Shown one piece after another: positions 19,769 through 28,519 of a stretch of 53,747 nt of DNA. The translations under genes were made by a program, and so were the position numbers. Every line of letters starts with the position of its first letter. Position 1 is the stretch's first letter. The notes under the pieces were generated by a model. The model was not told the origin of the DNA and did no database searches. It saw only the letters and a program-made list of their open reading frames with translations. This DNA is from Alteromonadaceae bacterium. Its GTDB lineage: Bacteria > Pseudomonadota > Gammaproteobacteria > Enterobacterales > Alteromonadaceae. The stretch is from the NCBI GenBank assembly GCA_013216015.1, contig JABSOI010000043.1:1-53747 (forward strand), in the 5' to 3' direction.

Positions 19769-21307
19769 ATGGCTGTAATTAAACAACAAGACTTTATTGA
19801 TAGCATTGAAGATGCGTTGCAATATATTTCTTTTTACCACCCTTTGGATTTTATTCAGGCGTTGGAAAAGGCTTACAATAAAGAACAAAGTCAAGCGGCA
19901 AAAGATGCTATTGCACAAATATTGATTAACTCACGTATGTCTGCTGAAGGTAAACGTCCTATTTGTCAGGATACAGGTATCGTTACATGTTTCGTTAAAG
20001 TGGGTATGGCAGTTCAGTGGGATAAAACAGATCTAACGGTTCAGCAAATGGTGGATGAAGGAACTCGTCGCGCTTATTTAAACCCTGACAATCCTTTGCG
20101 GGCTTCAATCGTTGCAGATCCTGCCGGCGCTAGAAAAAACACTAAAGATAATACACCGGCAGTTGTGCATATTGATCTTGTACCCGGTAATGAAATTGAT
20201 GTGATGATCGCAGCCAAGGGCGGCGGAAGTGAAAATAAAACAAAAATGGCTATGTTAAATCCAAGCGACTCTATTGCCGACTGGGTAGTTAAAACTTTAC
20301 CCACTATGGGCGCTGGCTGGTGTCCGCCAGGCATGTTAGGCATAGGTATTGGTGGTACTGCTGAAAAAGCGGCGGTACTGGCTAAAGAAAGTTTGATGGA
20401 ACCTGTGAATATTCAAGAATTAATTGAACGTGGTCCTGAAAATGCTGAAGAAGAATTGCGTTTAGAAATATTTGACAGAGTTAATAAATTAGGGATTGGC
20501 GCACAAGGTCTTGGCGGTTTAACAACGGTAGTTGATGTTAAAATTAATACGGTGCCAACTCATGCGGCTTCAAAACCTGTGGTAATGATCCCCAATTGTG
20601 CTGCAACCCGTCATATTCATTTTCACCTTGACGGCAGCGGACCAGCTGATTTAATTCCACCTAAATTGGAAGAATGGCCAGAAATAACCTGGGAAGTTGG
20701 GGAGAATGTTCGTCGGGTGAATGTTGATGGTTTAACTAAAGCTGATATAAGTGAATGGAAAACAGGTGAAACAGTTTTACTGAGCGGAAAAATATTAACA
20801 GGTCGTGATGCCGCGCATAAACGTATTCAACAGTTACTGGCATCGGGTGAAGGTTTACCGGAAGGGGTAGACTTTACCAATAAATTTATTTACTACGTTG
20901 GTCCTGTTGATGCCGTTCGTGATGAAGTCGTTGGTCCTGCAGGCCCGACAACGGCTACCCGTATGGATAAATTTACGGAAATGATGCTAGCTGATACAGG
21001 TTTGTTAGGCACTATTGGTAAAGCAGAACGTGGTGCAGCAACGGTAGAATCGATTAAAAATCATAAATCAGTTTATTTAATGGCTGTTGGCGGTGCGGCT
21101 TATCTGGTTTCAAAAGCGATTAAAAAGTCGAAAGTTATTGCTTTTGAAGATATGGGAATGGAAGCTATTTATGAATTTGAAGTGGAGGATATGCCAGTAA
21201 CCGTTGCTGTTGATAGCAGGGGTGAGTCAGTTCATGTTACCGGACCCGCAATTTGGCAAGTCAAAATTGAAGAATTAGATGCTAAATTAAGTAAAAAGGT
21301 AAAGTAA
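19769..21307 (+). CDS. Class I fumarate hydratase
   Basis: 512-aa iron-sulfur fumarase converting fumarate and (S)-malate in the TCA cycle. The three cysteines expected to bind the oxygen-sensitive [4Fe-4S] cluster are visible in RPICQDTG (C66), GAGWCPPGM and MIPNCAATRH. The C-terminal beta domain contains GKILTGRDAAHKR, YYVGP, GPTTATRMD and EDMGMEAIYEF, as in the FumA/FumB and TtdA/TtdB families. It is a single-chain enzyme, shorter than E. coli FumA (548 aa) and closer to the other class I group. The ribosome-binding site AAGGAAA (about 19751-19757) precedes the ATG. Divergent from pabB, monocistronic, with its own terminator. Confidence 0.92.
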   Translation: MAVIKQQDFIDSIEDALQYISFYHPLDFIQALEKAYNKEQSQAAKDAIAQILINSRMSAEGKRPICQDTGIVTCFVKVGMAVQWDKTDLTVQQMVDEGTRRAYLNPDNPLRASIVADPAGARKNTKDNTPAVVHIDLVPGNEIDVMIAAKGGGSENKTKMAMLNPSDSIADWVVKTLPTMGAGWCPPGMLGIGIGGTAEKAAVLAKESLMEPVNIQELIERGPENAEEELRLEIFDRVNKLGIGAQGLGGLTTVVDVKINTVPTHAASKPVVMIPNCAATRHIHFHLDGSGPADLIPPKLEEWPEITWEVGENVRRVNVDGLTKADISEWKTGETVLLSGKILTGRDAAHKRIQQLLASGEGLPEGVDFTNKFIYYVGPVDAVRDEVVGPAGPTTATRMDKFTEMMLADTGLLGTIGKAERGAATVESIKNHKSVYLMAVGGAAYLVSKAIKKSKVIAFEDMGMEAIYEFEVEDMPVTVAVDSRGESVHVTGPAIWQVKIEELDAKLSKKVK

Positions 21308-21364
21308 GCATTTATTCTAAAGCTATAAATGAATAAAAAATAGGTTTTGACCTGTTTTTAAAAG

Positions 21365-21386
21365 GCACATAATTTCGGTTATGTGC
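21365..21386 (+). terminator. Intrinsic terminator of the fumarase gene
   Basis: Stem GCACATAA / TTATGTGC with a TTTCGG loop and six T residues after it. The remaining AT-rich sequence to 21630 shows no gene. Confidence 0.9.
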
Positions 21387-21630
21387 TTTTTTAAATCTTA
21401 TTTACTAAATACATTTTGTTTTTATATTTTCCTTAAGGCTGTTTAAAAAACAATCAAAACTACTGTTTTTCTCTAATTGGGACCATTAATGGTGGTATAT
21501 TCTCTGTTATTCATTAATATTCTGCTTCTTATCCTTGCTGGAATAACCAAGAATAGCTCCAGTTGCCGGCCGCAATTAAATATATACCGATTGGTATAAA
21601 ACTAATTTAAAGAGCTATTAAGGAAATTAT

Positions 21631-22506
21631 ATGATTTTTGGTGAACAGTTTAAAAAATATAGAAGTGATCTCGGCCTGAGCCAACCACAATTGTCAGAAT
21701 TAACTGGTATTGAACAATCTTATTTATCAAAGCTGGAAAATGATAAATCGGTACCATCCAATGAAATTTTTAGAAATTTACTCAGTGCCTACAATATATA
21801 CCCGTAATCATTCAAAATGCAGGTTTTGAAGCGTTTTAAAAGATTATCTACTACGTTGCTTTCAATCCCAATAGCCCGCTATTGCTCAATCAAGCGCCTT
21901 TTAGATAAACTTTCAAATTCACCTCAAATTCCCGCATCTTGAATGACCACGGGTATAGATCTGAATCAGTTTCTCTCAAATTTTGATCTTAAACGTGATC
22001 GAGAACAGTTAATTCAAATTCCTGATATTGAATTCTGGTTTAAACAACAAGATCAAAATCAAAGTAATAGTCAACGTCGATTTCTTTATTTTTGCAGTTT
22101 TCTTATCGTAATTTCTGTGACCCTATTTTACATAGGTTTTAGTAAACTAGTTTTTAATGAGACTCGTTTTTAATATTCTTCCGAGGGTGTCATATTAGCC
22201 GGAGAGCCAATTGATATATTTAATAATTGGGCAAATTTAATTGACACATCAAAAGAACATTGGGAGCAAACCAAAAGATCTAAAAGAGCGGAAATGCACC
22301 AACGCAGAGATGAAACTCATTACTTAACATACGAAAATAAAGGAAAGTCTTTTGTTTTACAAGACAATGACGGACGACGTTATTACTATTTACGTGGTGA
22401 TGTACAAGTACCAAGTATGATTAATGCCTGGTTGCAAGTTATCGGAGTTTTATTGTTTAGCGCAGGTATTATGGGTTTCGTTTTAGAAAGACGTTTTTTC
22501 AAATAG
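21631..22506 (+). pseudogene. Membrane-bound XRE-type regulator, broken by MITE and stop codon
   Basis: Three in-phase pieces make one former gene. Piece 1 (21631-21798) encodes an XRE/HTH_3 domain: FKKYRSDLGLSQPQLSELTG and EQSYLSKLENDKSVPSNE. A 157-bp MITE is inserted at codon N-I (21799-21955). Piece 2 resumes at GATCTGAATCAG with DLNQFLSNFDLKRDREQ and a membrane helix (FLYFCSFLIVISVTLFYIGF), then meets a TAA at 22171-22173, probably from CAA. Piece 3 (22174-22506) reads YSSEGVILAGEPIDIF, a charged stretch, and a second membrane helix (WLQVIGVLLFSAGIMGFVL) before RRFFK. Removing the MITE restores the frame exactly. Its end is 10 bp from the convergent MMPL transporter, which it may once have regulated. 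Confidence 0.85.
21799..21955 (+). mobile_element. 157-bp MITE, copy 1
   Basis: Terminal inverted repeats start TACCCGTAATCATTCAAAAT and end in the complement of TACCCGTGGTCATTCAAGAT, flanked by TA on both sides (apparent TA target duplication). It carries no ORF of its own. By direct comparison the reverse complement is identical over all 157 bases to the copy at 44500-44656. It interrupts the XRE-type gene. TA duplication suggests mobilisation by an IS630/Tc1-like transposase, an inference; none is in this window. Confidence 0.93.
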
Positions 22507-22516
22507 CTTTTTGATA

Positions 22517-25048
22517 TTAAACTTCATCAGCTAAAGGTTTAAACTGCACCAGTAGTAAAGGTAACAAAGTTAAATTTGCTACTAGTGCCACTACCATTGA
22601 AAACCCGGTTAACATACCGAAATAAATAGACGGGATGAAGTTTGACAATGCCAATATCGAAAAGCCCAGAGTTATGGTGATTGAGGTATAGTACATCGCA
22701 CGACCTATGCTGGAATGGCTGTTGAGCATGGCAGTTTTATAGTTGCCACACTGACTGAATTCAGTTTTAAAACGATGAACGTAATGTATTGAATTATCGA
22801 CTGCAATACCGACACAAATTGCGGCAATGGTAATTGTCATAATATCTAACGGAATTTTCAGCCATCCCATTAAACCCAGCACCATACCAGCAGCAATTAA
22901 ATTTGGAAGAATAGTTATTAACGATAGTTTTATATTTCGATACAAAACGATGAACATTAACAATATGCAGAAAAATACGGTGCCAAGTGTATAAATTTGA
23001 GATTGAAACAGGCTTTGCAACATATTGTTATACAAAACCAGCATGCCGGAAAATTTAATTTGTTCTGGTTCAAGATCAAATTTATTGCTTAAATCTTGTT
23101 TAATTTTATTGAGTAATACACTGCGTTTCAGTGATTTATCGCTTTCATAGACCCGGATACTAAAGCGGATCTGATTACCATCTTGTGAAATATAAGGGTC
23201 GATAATCACAGATTTAACAGAGTCGGGTAACTTGCTGTAAAGCACAGATAAAATGAAATTGTCGGTTAATGTTGCGGGTTCAATTTGGTTAATTAAGACC
23301 ATGCCAGAAGACAATGACAAGACTTTACCCGTTTGAGGTAAACTTTCTAAATAGTGATGATAGGTGGTGATTTTTTCCAACATCATAGGATTAAACCAAT
23401 ACCCGGTGATCACTTTAGTTTGTTGATTTGTATTTAAAGAAAATAATTCTTCTTCGTCCATATCGAGCTCTGCTAACAATTCAGCATCTATCTCTTGAGT
23501 GGTCTTTAATGATTCCAGATAATCTTTTGGTGCATCAATAATTACATCTAAAGGTGTGGTTCCGCCTAGTTGTTGATCTATTAATGCCATCCCCTGATAT
23601 ATCTCGGTATTTTCCTTAAAGTAATCAATAAAGCGGTTTTCAACGGTGAGCATGGTTACACCCACAATGCTAAATGCAACAATTAGAAAATAGACGAATA
23701 GAATTTTAGACTTTTGTGGAATTAACTTATTAGCCACAAACAGTACCAGGCTTTTAGTTAAGTTTTGCTGGTTTACTGGTTTGCCCGGGGGTAATAACAT
23801 TAACATTGCAGGAAAAAGAGTGAAAACCATTAAAAATGCCAGACATACTCCAATAGTCATCATCCAACCAAAATCAATTATGGGTCTGATATCACTTACA
23901 ATTAAAGAAGCAAAAGCGACTATGGTGGTGATAGAGGTAAAAATACAGGGTATAAACTTGGTTCTTATTACGGTAGATACTATTGCAAGTTGCGAGGCTT
24001 GTGGATTTTGCCAGTGATATTCCTGATAACGGACAATAAGGTGAATAGTTAACGAGAGAGTTAATATCAACATTAAGGAAATAAAATTGGAAGAAACAAC
24101 AGTAACAGGCCAGTTTAACAATCCAAGCAATCCAATCATTACCCCACCTGTTATTACGCAAGTAAATAGGGGGAGTACAACCCATCTTAATCTTGAAAAA
24201 GCAATCGCCAGAGTGGCGATAATGAATAATATAACCACAAGACCAAAGTTCATTAAATCGTGTTGAATAAAGGCAATAGAATCGGCAGTGATCATAGGCA
24301 CACCACCTAAATGTAATGCCCCATATTGCTTAAATTGATTGATGACTAGTCTCACATCACTAATGAGTTTTGCTTGTTGTTTTTGCATGTTGTTTGCATG
24401 ACGGGTAAAGTCCAGATTGATGATTTTAAGTTTTTGTTTATCACTTTGTATTTGTTGAACTGGCGTTTGCTTATTTTTGATTGATAATCTTAAGGTATCT
24501 CTTTGCAACAAGAGATTTTGATATATTTCATCTTTTTGTAGGTAAAGTAACAATGCAGTGGTTTTGCCATCGGCACTGATCAATAAGTTCTGGTATAACG
24601 GGCTGTTGATTAATTCTTCTTTTGCAAGGTCTTTATCGATTCGTTCACTTAAAAAGGTGGGCGTTTCTTTTTGCAGAAAATCGGCTGAAACTGCCGGGCT
24701 GTTGATCAAAGGCACGGTTAAAATGCTGATCACAGATTCTATACCGTTAATGTTGTTAAGTAGATCAGATAATGAAATAAGGTGTTCTATGGTGTTATTA
24801 TTGAATAAGTTTTTATCAGGACTGAAGGTAGTGATTAGGAAGTCATCAGAGCCATATTTTTTTTTGATTTCTCGATAAAAGTTAAGATCTGCATCGTTTT
24901 CGAGTACTAAAGTATCGCTTGAAGCATCTAACCTAAAATTGCTTATTTGGCTAATAAAAAATAAACTGACCATTAAGATGACAAAACATACAAGTTTAGG
25001 ACTGGACAGAATTTGTCCTTTATAAAGTTCATTAAAGCTTAATGGCAT
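22517..25048 (-). CDS. MMPL/RND-superfamily transporter
   Basis: 843-aa inner-membrane protein with the duplicated RND layout. TM1 is near the N terminus (LVCFVILMVSLFFI), followed by a large periplasmic domain, then a five-helix bundle (from about residue 240) including a sterol-sensing-like region. TM7 (about 450), a second periplasmic domain and a second bundle follow, with SVDN-like AVDNSIHYVHRFKTE near residue 745. Members of this group export lipids, hopanoids or other hydrophobic molecules using proton-motive force. No membrane-fusion or outer-membrane partner is adjacent, which fits the MMPL/HpnN-like side of the family. Substrate unknown. A decayed membrane regulator lies directly downstream, convergent. 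Confidence 0.88.
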   Translation of the reverse strand: MPLSFNELYKGQILSSPKLVCFVILMVSLFFISQISNFRLDASSDTLVLENDADLNFYREIKKKYGSDDFLITTFSPDKNLFNNNTIEHLISLSDLLNNINGIESVISILTVPLINSPAVSADFLQKETPTFLSERIDKDLAKEELINSPLYQNLLISADGKTTALLLYLQKDEIYQNLLLQRDTLRLSIKNKQTPVQQIQSDKQKLKIINLDFTRHANNMQKQQAKLISDVRLVINQFKQYGALHLGGVPMITADSIAFIQHDLMNFGLVVILFIIATLAIAFSRLRWVVLPLFTCVITGGVMIGLLGLLNWPVTVVSSNFISLMLILTLSLTIHLIVRYQEYHWQNPQASQLAIVSTVIRTKFIPCIFTSITTIVAFASLIVSDIRPIIDFGWMMTIGVCLAFLMVFTLFPAMLMLLPPGKPVNQQNLTKSLVLFVANKLIPQKSKILFVYFLIVAFSIVGVTMLTVENRFIDYFKENTEIYQGMALIDQQLGGTTPLDVIIDAPKDYLESLKTTQEIDAELLAELDMDEEELFSLNTNQQTKVITGYWFNPMMLEKITTYHHYLESLPQTGKVLSLSSGMVLINQIEPATLTDNFILSVLYSKLPDSVKSVIIDPYISQDGNQIRFSIRVYESDKSLKRSVLLNKIKQDLSNKFDLEPEQIKFSGMLVLYNNMLQSLFQSQIYTLGTVFFCILLMFIVLYRNIKLSLITILPNLIAAGMVLGLMGWLKIPLDIMTITIAAICVGIAVDNSIHYVHRFKTEFSQCGNYKTAMLNSHSSIGRAMYYTSITITLGFSILALSNFIPSIYFGMLTGFSMVVALVANLTLLPLLLVQFKPLADEV

Positions 25049-25232
25049 TTGTCACTCTTTTTAATTTTCTTTTTATTTTTAAATCGTAGATTATCATAGT
25101 TTAGAATTTCATAGATTTGGCTCCCTTAGTGTTTAAGTATGGATTAATTCTATATAAAAAAATGTATTATTTTGTAACTTTACCCAAACCACTTACTGGA
25201 TTCTGAATTTCTAACTTGTTCGGGTACAACAA

Positions 25233-26249
25233 TTATTTATTAAAAGTAGGATCCGGTGTACCTTTAAAACAGGCTAAAATGTATGGGTATCCATCGGTGA
25301 CGTAATATCCATAGACACCGTTTATGGTCATGCCATTACATTCATCCAAGTCACCGTAATCTTGTACATATTGATAATCGTCACGGTAAGTACCATCAAA
25401 TGTTCCCCCTGGGTTATTGTTACCGTTTGTCCGGGCTCCATTTTTTACCTGATAGCTTGAAAGCGCCTTTCTGATGGTGCCGTTATCATCAAAGTATGAG
25501 CCGAAAATAGGGTAGCCATCTGCAGCAAAACCGATCAGGGGGGATACTGAACCGGTATCCTCATCATTAAACAGTGCATTAGGTTTTCCGTGATAATGAT
25601 AACTACCATCCGGTTGTGAATGAGCGTTATGTGTATCTACTGTAAAGCCATTGGCGGCAAACATGGGATCATAGCGCCAAGCTTGATTAATATCGTTGCA
25701 ACCAATTTTACCATCTCCTACCCCAAAACGGGCGGCGGCAAGTAAGTCGACTTTCACGCCATTAAGTAAAATAGCATTATCAGTGTTAAGCGAAATATTT
25801 GTACTTTGACTGGCATGAACGGGGGAAGCGATAATTTCGAAACGATAGTCTTGTGTACTGACATGGTTTGGAAAAGCTTGACCACCGTCATTAAAATCGT
25901 GGTTTGGAATGTTATTCGTTTCAAAAACACATTTATCAAAAACCAGTGATACAGTTAAATCACCATTAAAAATGGTACTGTTATTCACATCCAATACTGT
26001 TGACTGATAACTTTCAACATAATCAGCACAATTTGCACTGCGATTAACGAGTGTCGCATTGGTTATATCTATTGGGGAGCTACCTTGCTCGCTTCTGATT
26101 AACATCGCCTGATACGTTAACTCTTCCACTATGCTGCTATTGGATGAATTTAATAATAGATTATTTGTCTCATTAATATCGTCAATAACCTGAAAGAGCT
26201 CTTGAGTACCGGATAGCAACTGAACCATAATTATCAGGCTTGCCGTCAT
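25233..26249 (-). CDS. YHYH-domain protein, N terminus possibly lost
   Basis: 338 aa. The C-terminal half carries the YHYH domain signature: DGSYHYHGKPNALF, then SPLIGFAADGYPIFGSYF and a Gly/Asn-rich segment ending DGYPYILACFKGTPDP. Such proteins are usually secreted, but no signal peptide is seen at the called start, which follows an in-frame stop directly. The alternative frame just upstream, overlapping the start, reads VARAFANLLMLNDDGKPDN, which looks like coding sequence and suggests a frameshift or deletion near 26210-26290. Biochemical function of the domain is unknown to me. It lies 44 bp behind rlmA on the same strand. Confidence 0.7.
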   Translation of the reverse strand: MTASLIIMVQLLSGTQELFQVIDDINETNNLLLNSSNSSIVEELTYQAMLIRSEQGSSPIDITNATLVNRSANCADYVESYQSTVLDVNNSTIFNGDLTVSLVFDKCVFETNNIPNHDFNDGGQAFPNHVSTQDYRFEIIASPVHASQSTNISLNTDNAILLNGVKVDLLAAARFGVGDGKIGCNDINQAWRYDPMFAANGFTVDTHNAHSQPDGSYHYHGKPNALFNDEDTGSVSPLIGFAADGYPIFGSYFDDNGTIRKALSSYQVKNGARTNGNNNPGGTFDGTYRDDYQYVQDYGDLDECNGMTINGVYGYYVTDGYPYILACFKGTPDPTFNK

Positions 26250-26293
26250 CGTTCAGCATTAACAAGTTGGCGAAGGCTCTGGCAACAAGTTCT

Positions 26294-27112
26294 TTACTTA
26301 CGGTAAAGTCTGATAAGAAAATCTGCCTGACAGCTGAATTGTGTTTTATTTTTTAAATCACTTAATAATTCGTCTGTAGTTTTAAAGGCGAAAGGAGTCA
26401 TTGCCAATAAATTAATAATGTCGTCAGAATTGTTAAATTCCATTGAGTAGCTTATTCGTTCTTCTGTTACTAAGTTAAGCGCATTGATTGGTTTTTTAGC
26501 GGTATTATGTTTATTTGCCTGACGATAAATTAAAGACTTCAATTCAAACAAGTGATTTTCGGCGGGTGTTACTGTTAATAAATAACCATCATCAGCTAAC
26601 AGTCTGGTAAATTCTTGTTCTAATATCGGTGCGTATACTGAAAATATCCAGTTGAAAAAATTATCATCAAAGGGTAAATGTGACAAGGTTGCAACACTGA
26701 AGTGACACTGTTTATAACGTTTAGCCGCTATTTTTACCGCATTTTTGGCTATATCAATACCATAAACCTTGTTGTTGGCTAATTTGTGTTGATGTGTATA
26801 AAAACCTTCGCCGCAGCCCGCATCAAATACATTGCCATTGTCTGTTCCGTATTTTTGATATAAAGCGGTAATGCAGACAACCAAAGGTTGATAAAAACCT
26901 TTATCCAAAAAAGCCCGTCTGGCATTAACCATGGCTTTGTTATCACCGGGATCTTTCGAATGTTTATGTTGCACAGGCAGTAAATTTACATAGCCTTCTT
27001 TGGCTTGATCAAAGCTATGATTATTGCTGCAGCAAAATGTTTTGTCAGCAAGGCTCAAACTTTGCTGACATAGAGGACATCGGTAACTGGGCGTATTATT
27101 TGTCTTTGTCAT
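26294..27112 (-). CDS. rlmA: 23S rRNA (guanine-745-N1)-methyltransferase
   Basis: About 272 aa from the ATG at 27112. An in-frame ATG at 27178 would add 22 hydrophobic residues that the family lacks. The N-terminal zinc finger is visible as YRCPLCQQSL plus FCCSNNHSFD (four metal ligands), followed by the family motif AKEGYVNLLPVQHKHSKDPG. The SAM-binding Rossmann domain has VFDAGCGEGFYT and the later SVYAPIL loop. It methylates G745 in hairpin 35 of 23S rRNA; the close relative TlrB (RlmAII) modifies G748. The direct repeat ATTCTTTG at the start codon region may complicate start choice. Confidence 0.9.
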   Translation of the reverse strand: MTKTNNTPSYRCPLCQQSLSLADKTFCCSNNHSFDQAKEGYVNLLPVQHKHSKDPGDNKAMVNARRAFLDKGFYQPLVVCITALYQKYGTDNGNVFDAGCGEGFYTHQHKLANNKVYGIDIAKNAVKIAAKRYKQCHFSVATLSHLPFDDNFFNWIFSVYAPILEQEFTRLLADDGYLLTVTPAENHLFELKSLIYRQANKHNTAKKPINALNLVTEERISYSMEFNNSDDIINLLAMTPFAFKTTDELLSDLKNKTQFSCQADFLIRLYRK

Positions 27113-27196
27113 TCTTTGCCATTCTTTGTCATAAATGATTGTTAAAAGTAATACAGCTGAATTTAGGGCTAAGACCATTTAGTATTAGCAAATAGC

Positions 27197-27430
27197 ATTG
27201 GCTATGTACTGGTTAAATGTTGCTATAATAATTGTAGGATGGGTTAGCCAACGGCGTAACCCATCATTTTGTATAACACAACCACCTGATAATAATGATA
27301 AAAGATGTCATTTTGATGGGTTACGCCTGCGGCTAACCCATCCTACGCGCTGAAATCTTGAACTGACAAATAAACATCGATAAAACAATGGATTACGGGT
27401 GTAGCAACACTTAACCGATACATAGCCAAT
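27197..27430. repeat. Nested inverted-repeat element (MITE-like)
   Basis: Outer inverted arms: ATTGGCTATGTACTGGTTAA (from 27197) pairs with the complement at 27402-27430, about 25 of 29 bases matching. Inside lies a second palindromic unit (27234-27346) in which GTAGGATGGGTTAGCC opens and its complement closes. Each inner half can also fold as GATGGGTTA / TAACCCATC. A 13-bp direct repeat AAATAGCATTGGC lies just outside, at 27190 and 27453. No ORF is present. The inner GATGGGTTA palindrome is, from memory, a widespread gammaproteobacterial intergenic repeat. Confidence 0.75.
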
Positions 27431-27475
27431 AGCATTAGCAAGTAGCATTACTAAATAGCATTGGCAAATTGAAGT

Positions 27476-28282
27476 TTAAGCAAAAGTAGACCAAATTGGC
27501 GCGTGATCTGATGGTTTTTCTATGCCACGCAGTTCATAATCAATGCCTGTTTCAATACATTTAGCCGCTAATGCAGAGGTGGCCAAAACTACATCAATAC
27601 GTAAGCCACGGTTATCTACAAAGCCTTTTGAACGGTAATCAAACCACGAAAATTTATCATCAACATCAGGGAATTCTGCTCTGAAAGTATCGGTAAAACC
27701 CCAGTCCATCAAAGATTTCAACCATTGGCGCTCTTCCGGCTGAAAGCTGCACTTGCCAGTTTTTAACCAGCGTTTAGCATTAGGTTCGCCAATGCCAATA
27801 TCTAAATCGATGGGTGAAATATTAATATCTCCCATCACTACCACGTTTTCATCCGGAGTATGGTGCTCATCAAGATAGGTCATTAAATCAAGGTAAAACT
27901 GGCGTTTATAAGGGTATTTAGTTTCGTGATGAATACTTTCACCCTGAGGGAAGTAACCATTAAGTACGGTGATTTTGTCACCACTTTCGGTTGTTGTCGT
28001 TACCATGATCATACGTTTTTGAGCTTCATCGTCATCGGTAGGAAACCCCATTTGTACGTTGTCAGGTGTTTTCTTACATAACATTGCAACCCCGTAATGG
28101 GCTTTTTGACCATGGAAATATACCTTGTATCCCATGGCTTCAACATCTTCTATCGGAAATTGTTCGTTATGAACTTTAATTTCTTGTAAACCAATAATAT
28201 CAGGTTGATGTTTATCAATAATGGCTTGTAATTGATGTAGCCGTGCACGTAAACCATTAATGTTAAAACTGATGATTTTCAT
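27476..28282 (-). CDS. xthA: Exodeoxyribonuclease III
   Basis: 268 aa, the same length as E. coli ExoIII: AP endonuclease and 3'-5' exonuclease of base excision repair. Motifs in order: N7 in [11 protein letters not shown]34 in GLQEIKV, the GDINISPID motif (Asp/Asn pair about residue 150), [11 protein letters not shown], and the C-terminal SDHAPI with the catalytic His. All expected Mg2+ and catalytic residues are present. It is monocistronic; the nested repeat element lies directly downstream and may provide the transcription end. Confidence 0.95.
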   Translation of the reverse strand: MKIISFNINGLRARLHQLQAIIDKHQPDIIGLQEIKVHNEQFPIEDVEAMGYKVYFHGQKAHYGVAMLCKKTPDNVQMGFPTDDDEAQKRMIMVTTTTESGDKITVLNGYFPQGESIHHETKYPYKRQFYLDLMTYLDEHHTPDENVVVMGDINISPIDLDIGIGEPNAKRWLKTGKCSFQPEERQWLKSLMDWGFTDTFRAEFPDVDDKFSWFDYRSKGFVDNRGLRIDVVLATSALAAKCIETGIDYELRGIEKPSDHAPIWSTFA

Positions 28283-28310
28283 AAAAAAAATGTCCTGTAT
28301 TTTTGTTATT

Positions 28311-28346
28311 ACTAAAGTTCATACTAAAGTTCATACTAAAGTTATT
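28311..28346. repeat. 12-bp tandem repeat upstream of xthA
   Basis: Three copies of ACTAAAGTTCAT, the last ending ATT, in the region shared by the divergent xthA and borosin methyltransferase promoters. Confidence 0.8.
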
Positions 28347-28519
28347 AAGAAGGTTTGTGTGTTGCTGGCAATTGCTGGCGGTGATGATATCACTTTAAAC
28401 CTTAATGGATCACTATAAAATTTTTGATTGAAATCACCTTTCATTTGAATTTGGCATATGTGATAGTAGATATAGTAAGAATTTCGTAGTTTAAAACAAA
28501 TTTGAATAAAAGGGTATAA

